A DNA stretch of 19,074 bases from Thermoleophilia bacterium. GTDB taxonomy: Bacteria; Actinomycetota; Thermoleophilia; Miltoncostaeales; Miltoncostaeaceae. The stretch is from NCBI GenBank assembly GCA_029861485.1, contig JAOTZF010000006.1:1-19074 (forward strand), written 5' to 3'. The translations under genes were made by a program, and so were the position numbers. This document shows, in pieces, positions 1 to 6,860 of this stretch. The notes under the pieces are model-generated. The model saw nothing but the letters and a program-made list of their open reading frames with translations. It ran no database searches and was not told where the DNA came from. Position 1 is the stretch's first letter; each line of letters begins with the position of its first letter.

Positions 1-405
1 AGTGAGAAGGACCCGGACTGTCGGCTCGCGCGCGAGCTGCATCACCAGTACCGCTGAGGTGTCGTCCAGCAGATGGGCGTCATCGACGTAGATCAGCGTG
101 TCGGCCTCGGTGGAGACGAGCGCGCGCCGCGCCGCCAGCAGCAGGGCCACGGGATCCAAGACGTCGCCGGCGGGAGGGAGGTGCTGTGCGAACGCACCGA
201 GCACCATTCCCGAGGTCGCGCGCGATGCGATCGCCGCGACGACCACGCCGCCCTGCTCGGTCCACCCCTCGGCGAAGTGGCGCGCCAGGCGGGACTTCCC
301 AACCCCGGCCGAGCCGTAGAGCATAACCCCGCGGCCGCTGCTGCTGGCGAGGATCTCCTGTACATGCGCCAGTTCGGTAGCCCGGCCGATCAACGGCCAG
401 GTCAT
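1..405 (-). CDS. ATPase domain of a STAND/LuxR-type regulator, N-terminal fragment
   Basis: This open frame starts at an ATG at 405 and runs off the left edge without a stop; 135 residues are visible. The opening MTWPLIGRATEL is the usual start of AAA_16/STAND NTPase modules in large LuxR-family regulators and adenylate-cyclase-type ATPases. A Walker A loop, GSAGVGKS, lies at residues 31-38, and a Walker B strand, LIYVDDAH, at about 104-111. A following sensor-like strand (VRVLLT) ends at the window edge. An in-frame TAG lies just upstream of 405, so this ATG is the only likely start; no good ribosome binding site is visible. Family knowledge suggests a C-terminal winged-helix or LuxR-type HTH outside the window, but that part is not seen. 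It is divergent from the NfeD-like gene across a palindrome-rich region. Confidence 0.8.
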   Translation of the reverse strand, partial: MTWPLIGRATELAHVQEILASSSGRGVMLYGSAGVGKSRLARHFAEGWTEQGGVVVAAIASRATSGMVLGAFAQHLPPAGDVLDPVALLLAARRALVSTEADTLIYVDDAHLLDDTSAVLVMQLAREPTVRVLLT

Positions 406-441
406 GGGGTCTGCGCGCGGGAGATCATGGCTTGCGGGGGC

Positions 442-467
442 CTACGGCCACGCTGGCGTGGCCGTAG
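442..467. repeat. Perfect 12-bp inverted repeat in divergent promoter region
   Basis: CTACGGCCACGC (442-453) and GCGTGGCCGTAG (456-467) are exact reverse complements separated by only two bases. The element lies 37-62 bases upstream of the ATPase gene start and about 110 bases upstream of the NfeD-like gene. The near-zero spacer fits a dimeric DNA-binding protein site better than an RNA hairpin, which would have no room for a loop without melting base pairs. The operator role is inferred. Confidence 0.6.
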
Positions 468-474
468 AGGCGAT

Positions 475-496
475 GTTACGTATACGCCGGCGTAAC
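475..496. promoter_or_regulatory. Second inverted repeat, GTTACG-N10-CGTAAC
   Basis: GTTACG (475-480) and CGTAAC (491-496) are exact reverse complements with a ten-base spacer. The centre-to-centre geometry (about 16 bases) fits a homodimer binding adjacent major grooves. It sits a few bases from the perfect 26-bp palindrome, between two divergently transcribed genes, so it may be a second operator. No regulator can be assigned from sequence alone. Confidence 0.35.
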
Positions 497-562
497 CCGG
501 AGTCCTAATCTGAGACGGACCTTGAGAGGCCCCACCCGACCAAGCCCCACGAGGTCGACAGT

Positions 563-568
563 GGGAGG
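563..568 (+). promoter_or_regulatory. Ribosome binding site deciding the NfeD-like start
   Basis: GGGAGG lies ten bases upstream of the ATG at 579. It favours this start over the upstream in-frame ATG at 522, which would add 19 residues of proline/arginine-rich sequence before the membrane segment. Confidence 0.6.
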
Positions 569-578
569 TGTTCCCCAG

Positions 579-950
579 ATGCAGGAAATCGCGATTCTGA
601 CCCTTCTGGCAACCGCTGTGCTGCTGGGAGGCGGCGTGGCGTTGTCCTTCCGGTTCATCGAGCTGGCCGCGCGCGTTCCGGTCATCGGCGATGGTTTGGA
701 GTTGGTTGGCGAGCGTGGCGTCGCCGCAAGCGCCATCCTCCGCAGCGGCGGCTGGATCGTCGTTCAGAACCAGCTCTGGCGTGCGGCGCTCGCCGAGGAG
801 GAGTCGCCCCTCGCCGCCGGCACAGCCGTGAATGTGGTCGCGAAACTGGACGGCCTGGTGCTGGTCGTTGAGCCCCTCGAGATACGAGAGGCCGAGGTCG
901 TGGCCTTTCCTGCCCGCGCCACCCCGTTCGGCGACCGAGCGGCCGCCTGA
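579..950 (+). CDS. NfeD-like membrane-anchored OB-fold protein
   Basis: The predicted product has 123 residues. Residues 1-25 (MQEIAILTLLATAVLLGGGV) form one hydrophobic segment, followed by a short amphipathic stretch. Residues of roughly 45-105 look like the NfeD C-terminal OB-fold: a GERGVAASAI strand, a central W in NQLWRAAL, a G-T-A-V-NVV strand and the LDGLVLVVEPL closing strand. NfeD proteins are membrane proteins that usually partner SPFH/stomatin-type proteins encoded next door. No SPFH gene is visible here, so this is a stand-alone copy. The protein is shorter than typical short NfeD proteins (about 140-150 aa) because it has one membrane segment instead of three or four. Start chosen by the GGGAGG site. 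Family assignment is from pattern recognition only. Confidence 0.6.
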   Translation: MQEIAILTLLATAVLLGGGVALSFRFIELAARVPVIGDGLELVGERGVAASAILRSGGWIVVQNQLWRAALAEEESPLAAGTAVNVVAKLDGLVLVVEPLEIREAEVVAFPARATPFGDRAAA

Positions 951-1032
951 GCGAGAATCGGCCCCCGGCACGCGGCAGGCTTGCGCGGGAGACCAGTGGT
1001 GTCTCATTCCGCTCGGCTCGGCACCGCTCGGG

Positions 1033-1332
1033 CTAAAGCTCCCCGGTGGTCTCGCTGGGAGACTCGCGTAGACGCCCCGCCGGCTCGCGATCGTACTGGT
1101 CGTCATCCTCGGCGCGGCCCGTGAACCACACGGCGGCAACCACCGTGATCAGGCCCGCGGCCAGGCCGACCCAGAGCTGCCAGCTGAGCACGGGATTGAC
1201 CGACGAGAACAGCGTGAAGAGGACGATGACGATGATCGCGGCAGCGAGCGCGATGAGCCGCTGGCGCGGTGCAGCCAAGTGGACTACCCACGGCACTGCC
1301 GCGCCAACGATCAGGACCAAAGCGGAGGTCAT
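1033..1332 (-). CDS. Small three-helix membrane protein of unknown function
   Basis: The predicted product has 99 residues. Three hydrophobic segments are visible, at about residues 1-19, 25-42 and 50-68, separated by short polar turns (PRQR; SSVNP). A charged, acidic tail follows (RAEDDDQYDRE onward, about 30 residues), likely cytoplasmic. I do not recognise a family. The ATG at 1332 is preferred because a run of five G at 1338-1342 lies five bases upstream; a GTG at 1338 overlaps that run and would add two residues. The gene is convergent with the NfeD-like gene (82-base gap) and divergent from the DUF429 gene. Confidence 0.6.
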   Translation of the reverse strand: MTSALVLIVGAAVPWVVHLAAPRQRLIALAAAIIVIVLFTLFSSVNPVLSWQLWVGLAAGLITVVAAVWFTGRAEDDDQYDREPAGRLRESPSETTGEL

Positions 1333-1442
1333 TCCCACCCCCAGAGGCCACAGGTGCGGTCACATGTGGTCATTTCTCCCTTTCGCCCGGTGAGCTGACA
1401 GCTTAGTCTCGCGCACTGCGACGCTCCAACCGCGCCGTCCCG

Positions 1443-2171
1443 ATGCAGTTCATCGGCATCCATCTGATTCAACTCGTGCGCGAGATTGCCTCCCCGCCGC
1501 ACTCTACGCTCGCGACACTCGACGGCGCCGGGCGCGTCGTGGACGTCCGGAATGCGGCTGACGACGAGGGGATTCTCGGCGCGCTGCCCCCGCCACCGGC
1601 GCTCGTCGTGATCGACGCGCCAATCTTCGTTCCGAACACTCGTGGGCGCCGCACCGCCGAGGACATCCTCGCCTGGTGCGACATCAACGTCTTTCCCGCC
1701 TCGCGTGAACGGCTCAGCCGCGTCTACGGTGGATTGCGTGGCGAGCGCCTCGCCAGTCGCCTGGACGCCGCGGGATACGCCGTTCAGGAGTCTTACCCCG
1801 AGGTCGTGCTGCGCCAGCTCGAGTGGGAGTCAGACCACGAGGGTCAGCCGCCGCTCGCCCTTCGCGACTACCGCGAGGCCTGGATCGCCCTCAGGGGACC
1901 CAAGTATGCGAGCAGGCACGGTGAGCTCGGGGCGGCCGGTGCCCGACGGCGGGCCGTCGAACTGCTCGGCATGGAGAAAGGCGACTCGCTCGATCACCCG
2001 GGTGCGATCGCTTCCCTGGCATGCGCGTACGCGGGACTGCGCAGCGCGCGGCCGGACCTTGGGGGCACCCTCGTGCTACCGGTCGGAGGCGATCGCGCGA
2101 TCGTGCTCCCGGCGGGTCCCGAGTTGCTGTCGCGAGCGGCGATTCACCTGGAGCGCCTCAGCGGCGAGTGA
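1443..2171 (+). CDS. DUF429 family protein (predicted RNase H-fold)
   Basis: The predicted product has 242 residues. The layout matches DUF429: an N-terminal strand (MQFIGIHLIQL), a strand ending in the signature VVIDAPIFVPN at about residue 55 followed by the R-rich loop TRGRRTAEDI, then the C-D-I-N segment with FPASRERL. A further motif, ESYPEVVLRQL, is typical of the family. DUF429 is classed with RNase H-like folds, but its biochemical role is not established. In most members the first strand reads V-G-I/V-D; here the Asp position is His (FIGIHL). The ATG at 1443 has no clear Shine-Dalgarno. The gene is convergent with the DUF3891 gene and their coding ends overlap by 14 bases. Confidence 0.6.
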   Translation: MQFIGIHLIQLVREIASPPHSTLATLDGAGRVVDVRNAADDEGILGALPPPPALVVIDAPIFVPNTRGRRTAEDILAWCDINVFPASRERLSRVYGGLRGERLASRLDAAGYAVQESYPEVVLRQLEWESDHEGQPPLALRDYREAWIALRGPKYASRHGELGAAGARRRAVELLGMEKGDSLDHPGAIASLACAYAGLRSARPDLGGTLVLPVGGDRAIVLPAGPELLSRAAIHLERLSGE

Positions 2172-2952
2172 CACCCACACGCACGATGGTCCACGGGGTG
2201 CCCGCGAGCGTCGCCGCGAGATCATCGCCGCCCGAATAGCAGCGATTCTCGATCCAGCGCGCTGCAACCGGCAACTCCACCTCGCTGTCACCGAACGGAT
2301 ACGGATCCAGCGCGCCCGTATCGGGCCCGGCCGGTATGAGTCGGATTGGCACCCCGGCATCGTCATCTTGGTGGCGCGGCACCCGCGGCAGCACCGCTTC
2401 GGCGCCACGAGGAAGTCCGGCCCAGAGCAGGAACAGGCTGAGTGCGTCCCATGCCTGAAGCAACCGATACGAGGACCAGGCCCATGGCGCCAGAGGGTCC
2501 TCGAGACCGATGCGAGCGCTGAGCCGTTGCTGGCGGCTGAGCTCCTGGGCGATGAACTCTCTCTCGTGGATCGGTCGCTCCTCTCGGGGTGGCGCAGGAC
2601 CGTCAAGGCCGAGCCGTTTCTCGTATAGCCCACGGCCATGAAGGCTCGCGATCAGCCCCGCGCGATCGCCACGGGCGCAGACCGTCTCGATGCCGGCTGT
2701 GTAGAGCGCGATATGCGTCTTTCGATCGAGGTCCGGGAAGTCGACCGGGAGGCCCTGGTCGGACACCTCCGGCCGCTGCTCCCAGGAGCGCCAGCCCTCG
2801 TCGTGGAGGCTGGTGGCCTCACGGAGCGGCGCGAAGGGCTCCGGGCGCGCGAATTCCGCCGTTCCCCAGGCGTCCGCCATCAGAGCGCACTGCTCCTGGT
2901 GGTCAACCTGGCGCACCAGCAGAATCCGGTCGCCTCGCATCGAGACGATCAT
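2158..2952 (-). CDS. DUF3891 family protein
   Basis: The predicted product has 264 residues. The opening, MIVSMRGDRILLVRQVDHQ, followed by CALMADAWG, is the DUF3891 signature. The family then shows F-x-P, a Leu-His-Asp-x-Gly-W motif (here SLHDEGWRSWEQRP, about residues 48-61) and a later SLHGRGLYEKR motif near residue 103, both with conserved His. The His/Asp pattern resembles an HD-like helical metal site, but no activity is established for the family. The last 60 residues (RLIPAGPDTGALDPYPF onward) form a C-terminal beta domain also seen in full-length members. The length fits the family (about 240-260 aa). The start lies in the gap containing the decayed gene. Confidence 0.75.
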   Translation of the reverse strand: MIVSMRGDRILLVRQVDHQEQCALMADAWGTAEFARPEPFAPLREATSLHDEGWRSWEQRPEVSDQGLPVDFPDLDRKTHIALYTAGIETVCARGDRAGLIASLHGRGLYEKRLGLDGPAPPREERPIHEREFIAQELSRQQRLSARIGLEDPLAPWAWSSYRLLQAWDALSLFLLWAGLPRGAEAVLPRVPRHQDDDAGVPIRLIPAGPDTGALDPYPFGDSEVELPVAARWIENRCYSGGDDLAATLAGTPWTIVRVGVTRR

Positions 2953-3364
2953 CCGCGAGTGGAACTCCTCCGCGCCCGGACGGGGCTACGGTCGTGAGAG
3001 AAGGAGATCCGAGCTGACCAATGGACCATCACATGAGACTAGAGGGCACTCGGATGGTGCGGGACCTCGACGAGCACGGCTGGGCGACCTTGGGGCCGAC
3101 ACCATGGCACTGCTGTGCGCTCCCGACGTGTCAGACCCCGAGCGCGGCGATCGCCTGCCTGGCCCGCGTTACAGCGGGCCGCTCTCAAGCAGCCCGACGT
3201 CCGCGTCCCCTACCTCAATGAGTGGGCATGCGGCATGCCTGCGATTCACAGGGTCTTCGAGACCTTCTATCGTGACCACGTGACCAACGACGATCTCCTC
3301 GCGCCGGCCTTCGCGGGACTGCCCTCGATCAGCCGGCCGTCAACAACGTCTGTGAGCGGCTCAG
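2953..3364. other. 412-base gap without an intact gene
   Basis: This stretch separates the DUF3891 gene (reading left) from the helicase stop codon. On the plus strand a plausible ribosome binding site (AGGAG near 3004) precedes an ATG at 3021, but that frame closes at 3221 and drifts into low-complexity Arg/Pro sequence. Its start, VRDLDEHGWATLG (from 3057), resembles the opening of some 2-oxoglutarate/Fe(II) oxygenases, but the similarity is too short to name. The second half contains the globin-like remnant annotated separately. I see no RNA gene or mobile element here. Confidence 0.4.
3115..3330 (+). pseudogene. Remnant resembling a group II truncated haemoglobin
   Basis: In one frame, codons 3205-3324 read VPYLNEWACGMP, then AIHRVFETFYRDHV, then TNDDLLAPAFAGLP. 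This matches the N-terminal half of actinobacterial group II truncated haemoglobins (pattern W-A-G-G-M-P-A-x-x-R-L-x-x-x-F-Y-x-x-V-x-x-D-x-L-L-A-P-x-F). The downstream half that should carry the proximal His and the C-terminal Trp is missing. The frame continues instead into sequence antisense to the helicase end. Upstream of 3205 the frame is Arg/Pro-rich and unlike globins. This looks like a decayed or truncated copy; a chance match cannot be excluded. Confidence 0.35.
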
Positions 3365-5440
3365 CTAGCGCACCGACCATTCGTCAACGAGAGCGTCCAT
3401 CTCGCGGTCCAGGAACCCGTAACCCGAGTTGATCACGACGGCGTTGGCCCCTGTATCCCATGGGCGTCGCGCTTCTATGGGACGGCAGTAGTACAGCTCG
3501 TCCGCAGCCCGCGTGGTCGCCACGTAGAAGAGCCGTTCCTCCTCTTCGAGGGTCCCCTCGCTCACCGCCCAGCTCGAGGGAAAGCTTCCGGGCTCGACCT
3601 GCAGGATGAAGACCACCGGCCATTCGAGGCCCTTCGCCTGATGGACCGTCGAGAGCGCGACGCGTCGCGCGGGCCCGGAGACATCCTCATCGGCCTCTAC
3701 CCGCTCGGCGAGCTGGAGATCCGCCAAGAAGCCTCCAAGGTCCTGAGCGCGCGCCGCGAGCTCAGCGAGGCGAGCAAGATCACCCTCCCGATCGCGCCAG
3801 TTCGGATAGCTGCGCTCGAGATGGTCCCGATACCACTCCGAGCGGGCCACGAGCAGTACGATTTCATCCGGCTGGCTGGTGCCGGCGATCTCGGCGATCG
3901 CAGCGGCGGCGCGTACGGCCGGTCGGCTGCCGCGCTCGGCGGCCGCGTCGATCGCCGAGAAGGGGTCCTCCTCGGCGCAGACCGCATCCCAGAGCGTGGC
4001 CACCGTCGCGGCCCCCACACCCGGGAACAGGCGCAAAGCCCGGCGCCAGGCCAACTCATCACGGGGGTTGTGCCGGATCCTGCAGAAGGCCAGCACGTCT
4101 TTGACGTGGGCGCTCTCCACGAAGCGCGCGCCGGAGTACAGCTCGAACTCCACGCCTGCTGCGGTCAGGGCCAGCTGCAGGTCGACCGAATGGTGATGAG
4201 CCCGATACAGCACGCCGATGTCCCCGGGCTCCCTGCCCTCGTTCAGGACATCGGCGATGCGCTGGGTTACGAAGGCCGCCTCATCGGCCACTGACGCAAG
4301 ATGGGCCACGACCGGGCGGACGCCGGAGCCGGGACGAGCGGCTCGGAGGCGTCGCTCCCACCGGTTTCCGTTGGGGAGCACCTCCTGCGCCATCGCCACG
4401 ATCTCGGGAGTGGAGCGGTAGTTGGTCTCGAGCTTGAACGTCCGTACATCGCTCCGGGCGGCAAGGCGCTCGACCACCTTGGGGTCCGCGCCGCGCCACG
4501 AGTAGATGGCCTGATCGGGATCGGCCACCGCAACGATGTTGCCCTCAGCACCCAGCAGCTCGACCAGGTCGGCCTGAATCGCATTTGTGTCGTGGAGCTC
4601 GTCGACCAGCACCCACCGGTAGCGTCGGCGCAGCTTCTGGGCGACCGCGGGGTAGGATGCGAGGAGGTCTCGGGCGCCCACCAGCAGGTCCGCGTAGTCA
4701 CAGCCCGAGATCCGGGCTTTGAGGTCCGCGTATGCGGCGGCGATCCGCGTGATCAGCTCCACACGATCCGCAAGCCGGCCGTTCTGTTCCACGACGACCT
4801 CGGCGATGGGGCGCTCGCTCTCGGCCGCCAGGCTGAAGTACCCGGCCAGGGTGGCGGGCTTCGGCAGGGAGGGCCGCACGGTCAGGTCGGCCAGTAGACG
4901 ATCGCGGACCATGGTGATGAGATCCGCCTGATCTTCGGGATCCAGCACGCTGAAATCGGGCGGCAGCCCGATCGCGGCTCCGTGCTCGCGCAGCATCCGG
5001 TGGCAGATGCTGTGAAAGGTGCCCGCCATGACGCCAGACAGGTCGGTTCCGCACGCGTCTTGGGCACGCAGGACCATCTCGCGCGCCGCTCGGCGCGTGA
5101 ACGTGACCAGCACGATCTCGCGCGCGGAGACTCCATGGGCCACCAGGTTGGCAAGCGTGGCGACCAGAGTCCGGGTCTTGCCCGAGCCTGCCGCCGCCAA
5201 GATGAGCGTTCGCCCGGTCGCCCCCTGCACGGCGGCGAGTTGCTGAGGATCGAGACCTTCCGCGATGCGCTCCGAGACGTCACCGTGGCGACTCGCCGGG
5301 TCGCGTGCCAACCGGTACACGGTGCGCCCGGCCGGGTCGGACCGGAGAGGCGCGCGCGGCTGCTGCCGATCCCGCGCGGCCTTCGCGCGCTCGACATGCG
5401 GCAATGTCTGTCCGGCGGTCTGCCAGCGCGGATAGCCCAT
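3365..5440 (-). CDS. UvrD/PcrA-type superfamily 1 DNA helicase
   Basis: The predicted product has 691 residues and acts as an ATP-dependent 3'-5' DNA translocase in repair. All SF1A motifs are present in order. These are the Q-motif GLDPQQLAAV (62-71), motif I AAAGSGKT (82-89), Ia VTFTRRAAREM (112-122) and motif II VLVDELHDTN (277-286, where the usual DEYQDT/DEFQDT has Leu-His). They continue with motif III VADPDQAIYSWRGA (305-318), IV LETNYRST (337-344), STVHQAKGLEW (597-607) and VI EEERLFYVATTRA (633-645). The C-terminus stops shortly after motif VI, so there is no PcrA-style Tudor tail or nuclease domain. About 60 N-terminal residues precede the helicase core and are not conserved; an in-frame GTG at 5320 is an alternative start. 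It follows the PAPS reductase gene by 44 bases and has a likely LexA box just upstream. Confidence 0.9.
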   Translation of the reverse strand: MGYPRWQTAGQTLPHVERAKAARDRQQPRAPLRSDPAGRTVYRLARDPASRHGDVSERIAEGLDPQQLAAVQGATGRTLILAAAGSGKTRTLVATLANLVAHGVSAREIVLVTFTRRAAREMVLRAQDACGTDLSGVMAGTFHSICHRMLREHGAAIGLPPDFSVLDPEDQADLITMVRDRLLADLTVRPSLPKPATLAGYFSLAAESERPIAEVVVEQNGRLADRVELITRIAAAYADLKARISGCDYADLLVGARDLLASYPAVAQKLRRRYRWVLVDELHDTNAIQADLVELLGAEGNIVAVADPDQAIYSWRGADPKVVERLAARSDVRTFKLETNYRSTPEIVAMAQEVLPNGNRWERRLRAARPGSGVRPVVAHLASVADEAAFVTQRIADVLNEGREPGDIGVLYRAHHHSVDLQLALTAAGVEFELYSGARFVESAHVKDVLAFCRIRHNPRDELAWRRALRLFPGVGAATVATLWDAVCAEEDPFSAIDAAAERGSRPAVRAAAAIAEIAGTSQPDEIVLLVARSEWYRDHLERSYPNWRDREGDLARLAELAARAQDLGGFLADLQLAERVEADEDVSGPARRVALSTVHQAKGLEWPVVFILQVEPGSFPSSWAVSEGTLEEEERLFYVATTRAADELYYCRPIEARRPWDTGANAVVINSGYGFLDREMDALVDEWSVR

Positions 5441-5460
5441 CGGGCGATTACGCTAGCGAT

Positions 5461-5476
5461 GGGAACGGACGTTCCC
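5461..5476. promoter_or_regulatory. Putative LexA (SOS) box upstream of the helicase gene
   Basis: GGGAACGGACGTTCCC is a palindrome with seven-base arms and a two-base centre. Its core, GAAC-GGAC-GTTC (5463-5474), fits the Gram-positive/actinobacterial LexA consensus CGAAC-RNRY-GTTYG at every position of GAAC-RNRY-GTTC. It lies 23 bases upstream of the helicase start codon and just before the PAPS reductase stop. My reading found no other GAAC-N4-GTTC element in the window. Repressor binding is inferred. Confidence 0.6.
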
Positions 5477-5484
5477 CATACGAC

Positions 5485-6261
5485 CTAGATCCGGTAGTCG
5501 CTCACCTGTGAGTCGATGTGCAGACCGCACTCGCGCCTGATGCCGTTGAAGCGGGTCTCCTCTGGCGTCATGCCGTCCTCCAGCGGACGGGTGGAGTGCC
5601 AATCGCCGATCGAGACGTACCCCCTTTCGAGCAAGGGATGGGCCGGCAGATCGTGGGCCAGCATGTAGCCGGCGACATCCTCGTCGGTCCAGTCCAGGAT
5701 CGGGTAGAGCTTCAGCGTCTGACCCTGCCGGTCGACCAACTCACGCCGGGCACGCTCCTTCGAGTGGGCCCGCCGCAGTCCGCTGATCCACGCCGCGGCC
5801 CGGTGATCGCGGAGCGCGCGGTCCATCGGCTCGACCTTGGTCAGCAGGCTGTACCGTGCGAGGGCGGCCTCATCCCCCTCCCAGAGGCGCCCGTGGACCG
5901 CCTCCAGCCGTGCAGCGGTGAGTGTGGGCGCGTAGATCTCCACCTTGACGTCGATCGCCTCACGAAGCCTCTCGAGATACACGTAGGTTTCCGGGAAGTG
6001 AAACCCCGTGTCGATGAAGACGACCGGGATCTCGGGCGCGTGCCGAGCTATGAGATGCAGCATCACGGGCGCCTGTGCGCCGGCGCTCGTGGTCGCGATG
6101 GCCCGATCCCCGAACCGACGCCCGATCTCGGCGATGCGCCCGCCCGCCTCGAGCGGACCCAGTGCCTCGGCAAGCTCGAGCCCGTCTTGCGCGCCGCCAA
6201 CGTCGGTTTCTCGGGTGATGGTCGCTCCACATCTCGGCCAGACTCCGTTCTCGCCGGCCAA
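5485..6261 (-). CDS. cysH: Phosphoadenosine phosphosulfate (PAPS) reductase, thioredoxin-dependent type
   Basis: This enzyme reduces PAPS to sulfite and adenosine 3',5'-bisphosphate in assimilatory sulfate reduction. With the start used here it has 258 residues. Features include an ATTSAGAQAPVML nucleotide-binding loop (56-68), FIDTGFHFPETY (82-93), KVEPMDRAL (142-150), GLRRAHS (161-167) and the C-terminal RRECGLH (242-248) with the catalytic Cys at 245. The cysteine pairs that bind the 4Fe-4S cluster in APS reductases are absent: RYSLLTKVEP replaces CC-x-x-R-K-V-x-P, and GDWHSTR replaces C-x-x-C. This makes it the E. coli CysH type. There is no ATG or GTG before the conserved core; TTG 6261 lies after the Nudix stop and the intergenic hairpin, so it is the best start, but the N-terminus is uncertain. 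The longer open frame would overlap the Nudix gene by 112 bases. Confidence 0.85.
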   Translation of the reverse strand: MAGENGVWPRCGATITRETDVGGAQDGLELAEALGPLEAGGRIAEIGRRFGDRAIATTSAGAQAPVMLHLIARHAPEIPVVFIDTGFHFPETYVYLERLREAIDVKVEIYAPTLTAARLEAVHGRLWEGDEAALARYSLLTKVEPMDRALRDHRAAAWISGLRRAHSKERARRELVDRQGQTLKLYPILDWTDEDVAGYMLAHDLPAHPLLERGYVSIGDWHSTRPLEDGMTPEETRFNGIRRECGLHIDSQVSDYRI

Positions 6262-6286
6262 CCCCGCCGGTCTCGGCGGAAAATAC

Positions 6287-6307
6287 CACAAAGGCGTGGG
6301 CTTTGTG
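6287..6307 (-). terminator. Hairpin between the Nudix and PAPS reductase genes
   Basis: CACAAAG and CTTTGTG are exact reverse complements around a seven-base loop (6294-6300). On the minus strand the hairpin is followed by GTATTTTCC, a short T-rich run, as in a weak intrinsic terminator or attenuator. It starts five bases after the Nudix stop codon and precedes the likely TTG start of the PAPS reductase. Confidence 0.35.
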
Positions 6308-6311
6308 TCTT

Positions 6312-6860
6312 TTAGCTGGCGAGGGTGCCGCCGACCAGCAGCGCCCGGAGCCTCAAGAGGCCGATGAGGGTCTTGGCATCGTTGACCTGAGCGATCAGGT
6401 TCTCGAGCTCGCCCAGCGGCCACTCCACGACCTCGATCTCCTCCTCCGGGATCGGGGCGACGTCCGAGGGTGAGAGCTCGGTGGCCAGAAAGCAGTGGAT
6501 GAACTCGGTGAGAATCGCGGGAGCGGTGTAGAAGCCGCCGAGGTCGCGCCAGATTTCCGCCTGACGTCCGACCTCCTCGGCCAGCTCGCGCCGTGCACAG
6601 TCGAGCGGATCTTCACCGGGGGCGTCGAGCTTGCCGGCCGGCAACTCGAGCGTGCGCTGCTCTATCGCCTCCCGCGGTTGTCGCACGAGCAGCACGGAGT
6701 CGTTCTCCACGGGCACCATGACCACCGCGCCCGGGTGGTCCATGACCTCGCGGCGGACTTGGGTGCCGTCGGCTCTGGCGTAGTGCGACACGCGGAGGTC
6801 GACCACCTCGCCGCGGTAGATCCGCTCGGTGCGGACCGGCGGCTCGAGCCGGTCACTCAC
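6312..6860 (-). CDS. Nudix hydrolase, ADP-ribose pyrophosphatase-like
   Basis: The predicted product has 182 residues. The order of elements matches ADP-ribose pyrophosphatases: an N-terminal swapped-type beta region (TERIYRGEVVDLRVS), AVVMVPVENDSVLLVRQPR, then ELPAGKLD and the Nudix box at residues 76-99. The box reads G-KLDAPG-E-DPLDCAR-REL-AEE-VG, with the catalytic REL-x-EE intact. There is one extra residue between the first Gly and Glu compared with the canonical G-x5-E, a form common in actinobacterial members. Such enzymes cleave ADP-ribose to AMP and ribose-5-phosphate. The start ATG overlaps the preceding peptidase stop by four bases (ATGA). A pyrG-Nudix neighbourhood is typical of Actinobacteria; here a peptidase lies between them. 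The exact substrate is not determined by the sequence. Confidence 0.88.
   Translation of the reverse strand: MSDRLEPPVRTERIYRGEVVDLRVSHYARADGTQVRREVMDHPGAVVMVPVENDSVLLVRQPREAIEQRTLELPAGKLDAPGEDPLDCARRELAEEVGRQAEIWRDLGGFYTAPAILTEFIHCFLATELSPSDVAPIPEEEIEVVEWPLGELENLIAQVNDAKTLIGLLRLRALLVGGTLAS

Noticed and set aside
951..1032. GAGAC/GTCTC short hairpin between the convergent NfeD-like and membrane-protein genes as a terminator
   Set aside because: The stem is only five base pairs with no T-run, within chance expectation for this GC content.
402..1139. A 245-codon minus-strand open frame overlapping the NfeD-like gene, the small membrane protein and the ATPase start
   Set aside because: It overlaps three better candidates, has no recognisable domain and lacks the codon pattern seen in the real genes; the NfeD-like gene has a clear ribosome binding site.
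6262..6311. A possible SAM or other sulfur-related riboswitch upstream of the PAPS reductase
   Set aside because: Only about 50 bases separate the genes, too short for known SAM riboswitches, and only a simple 7-bp hairpin is visible.
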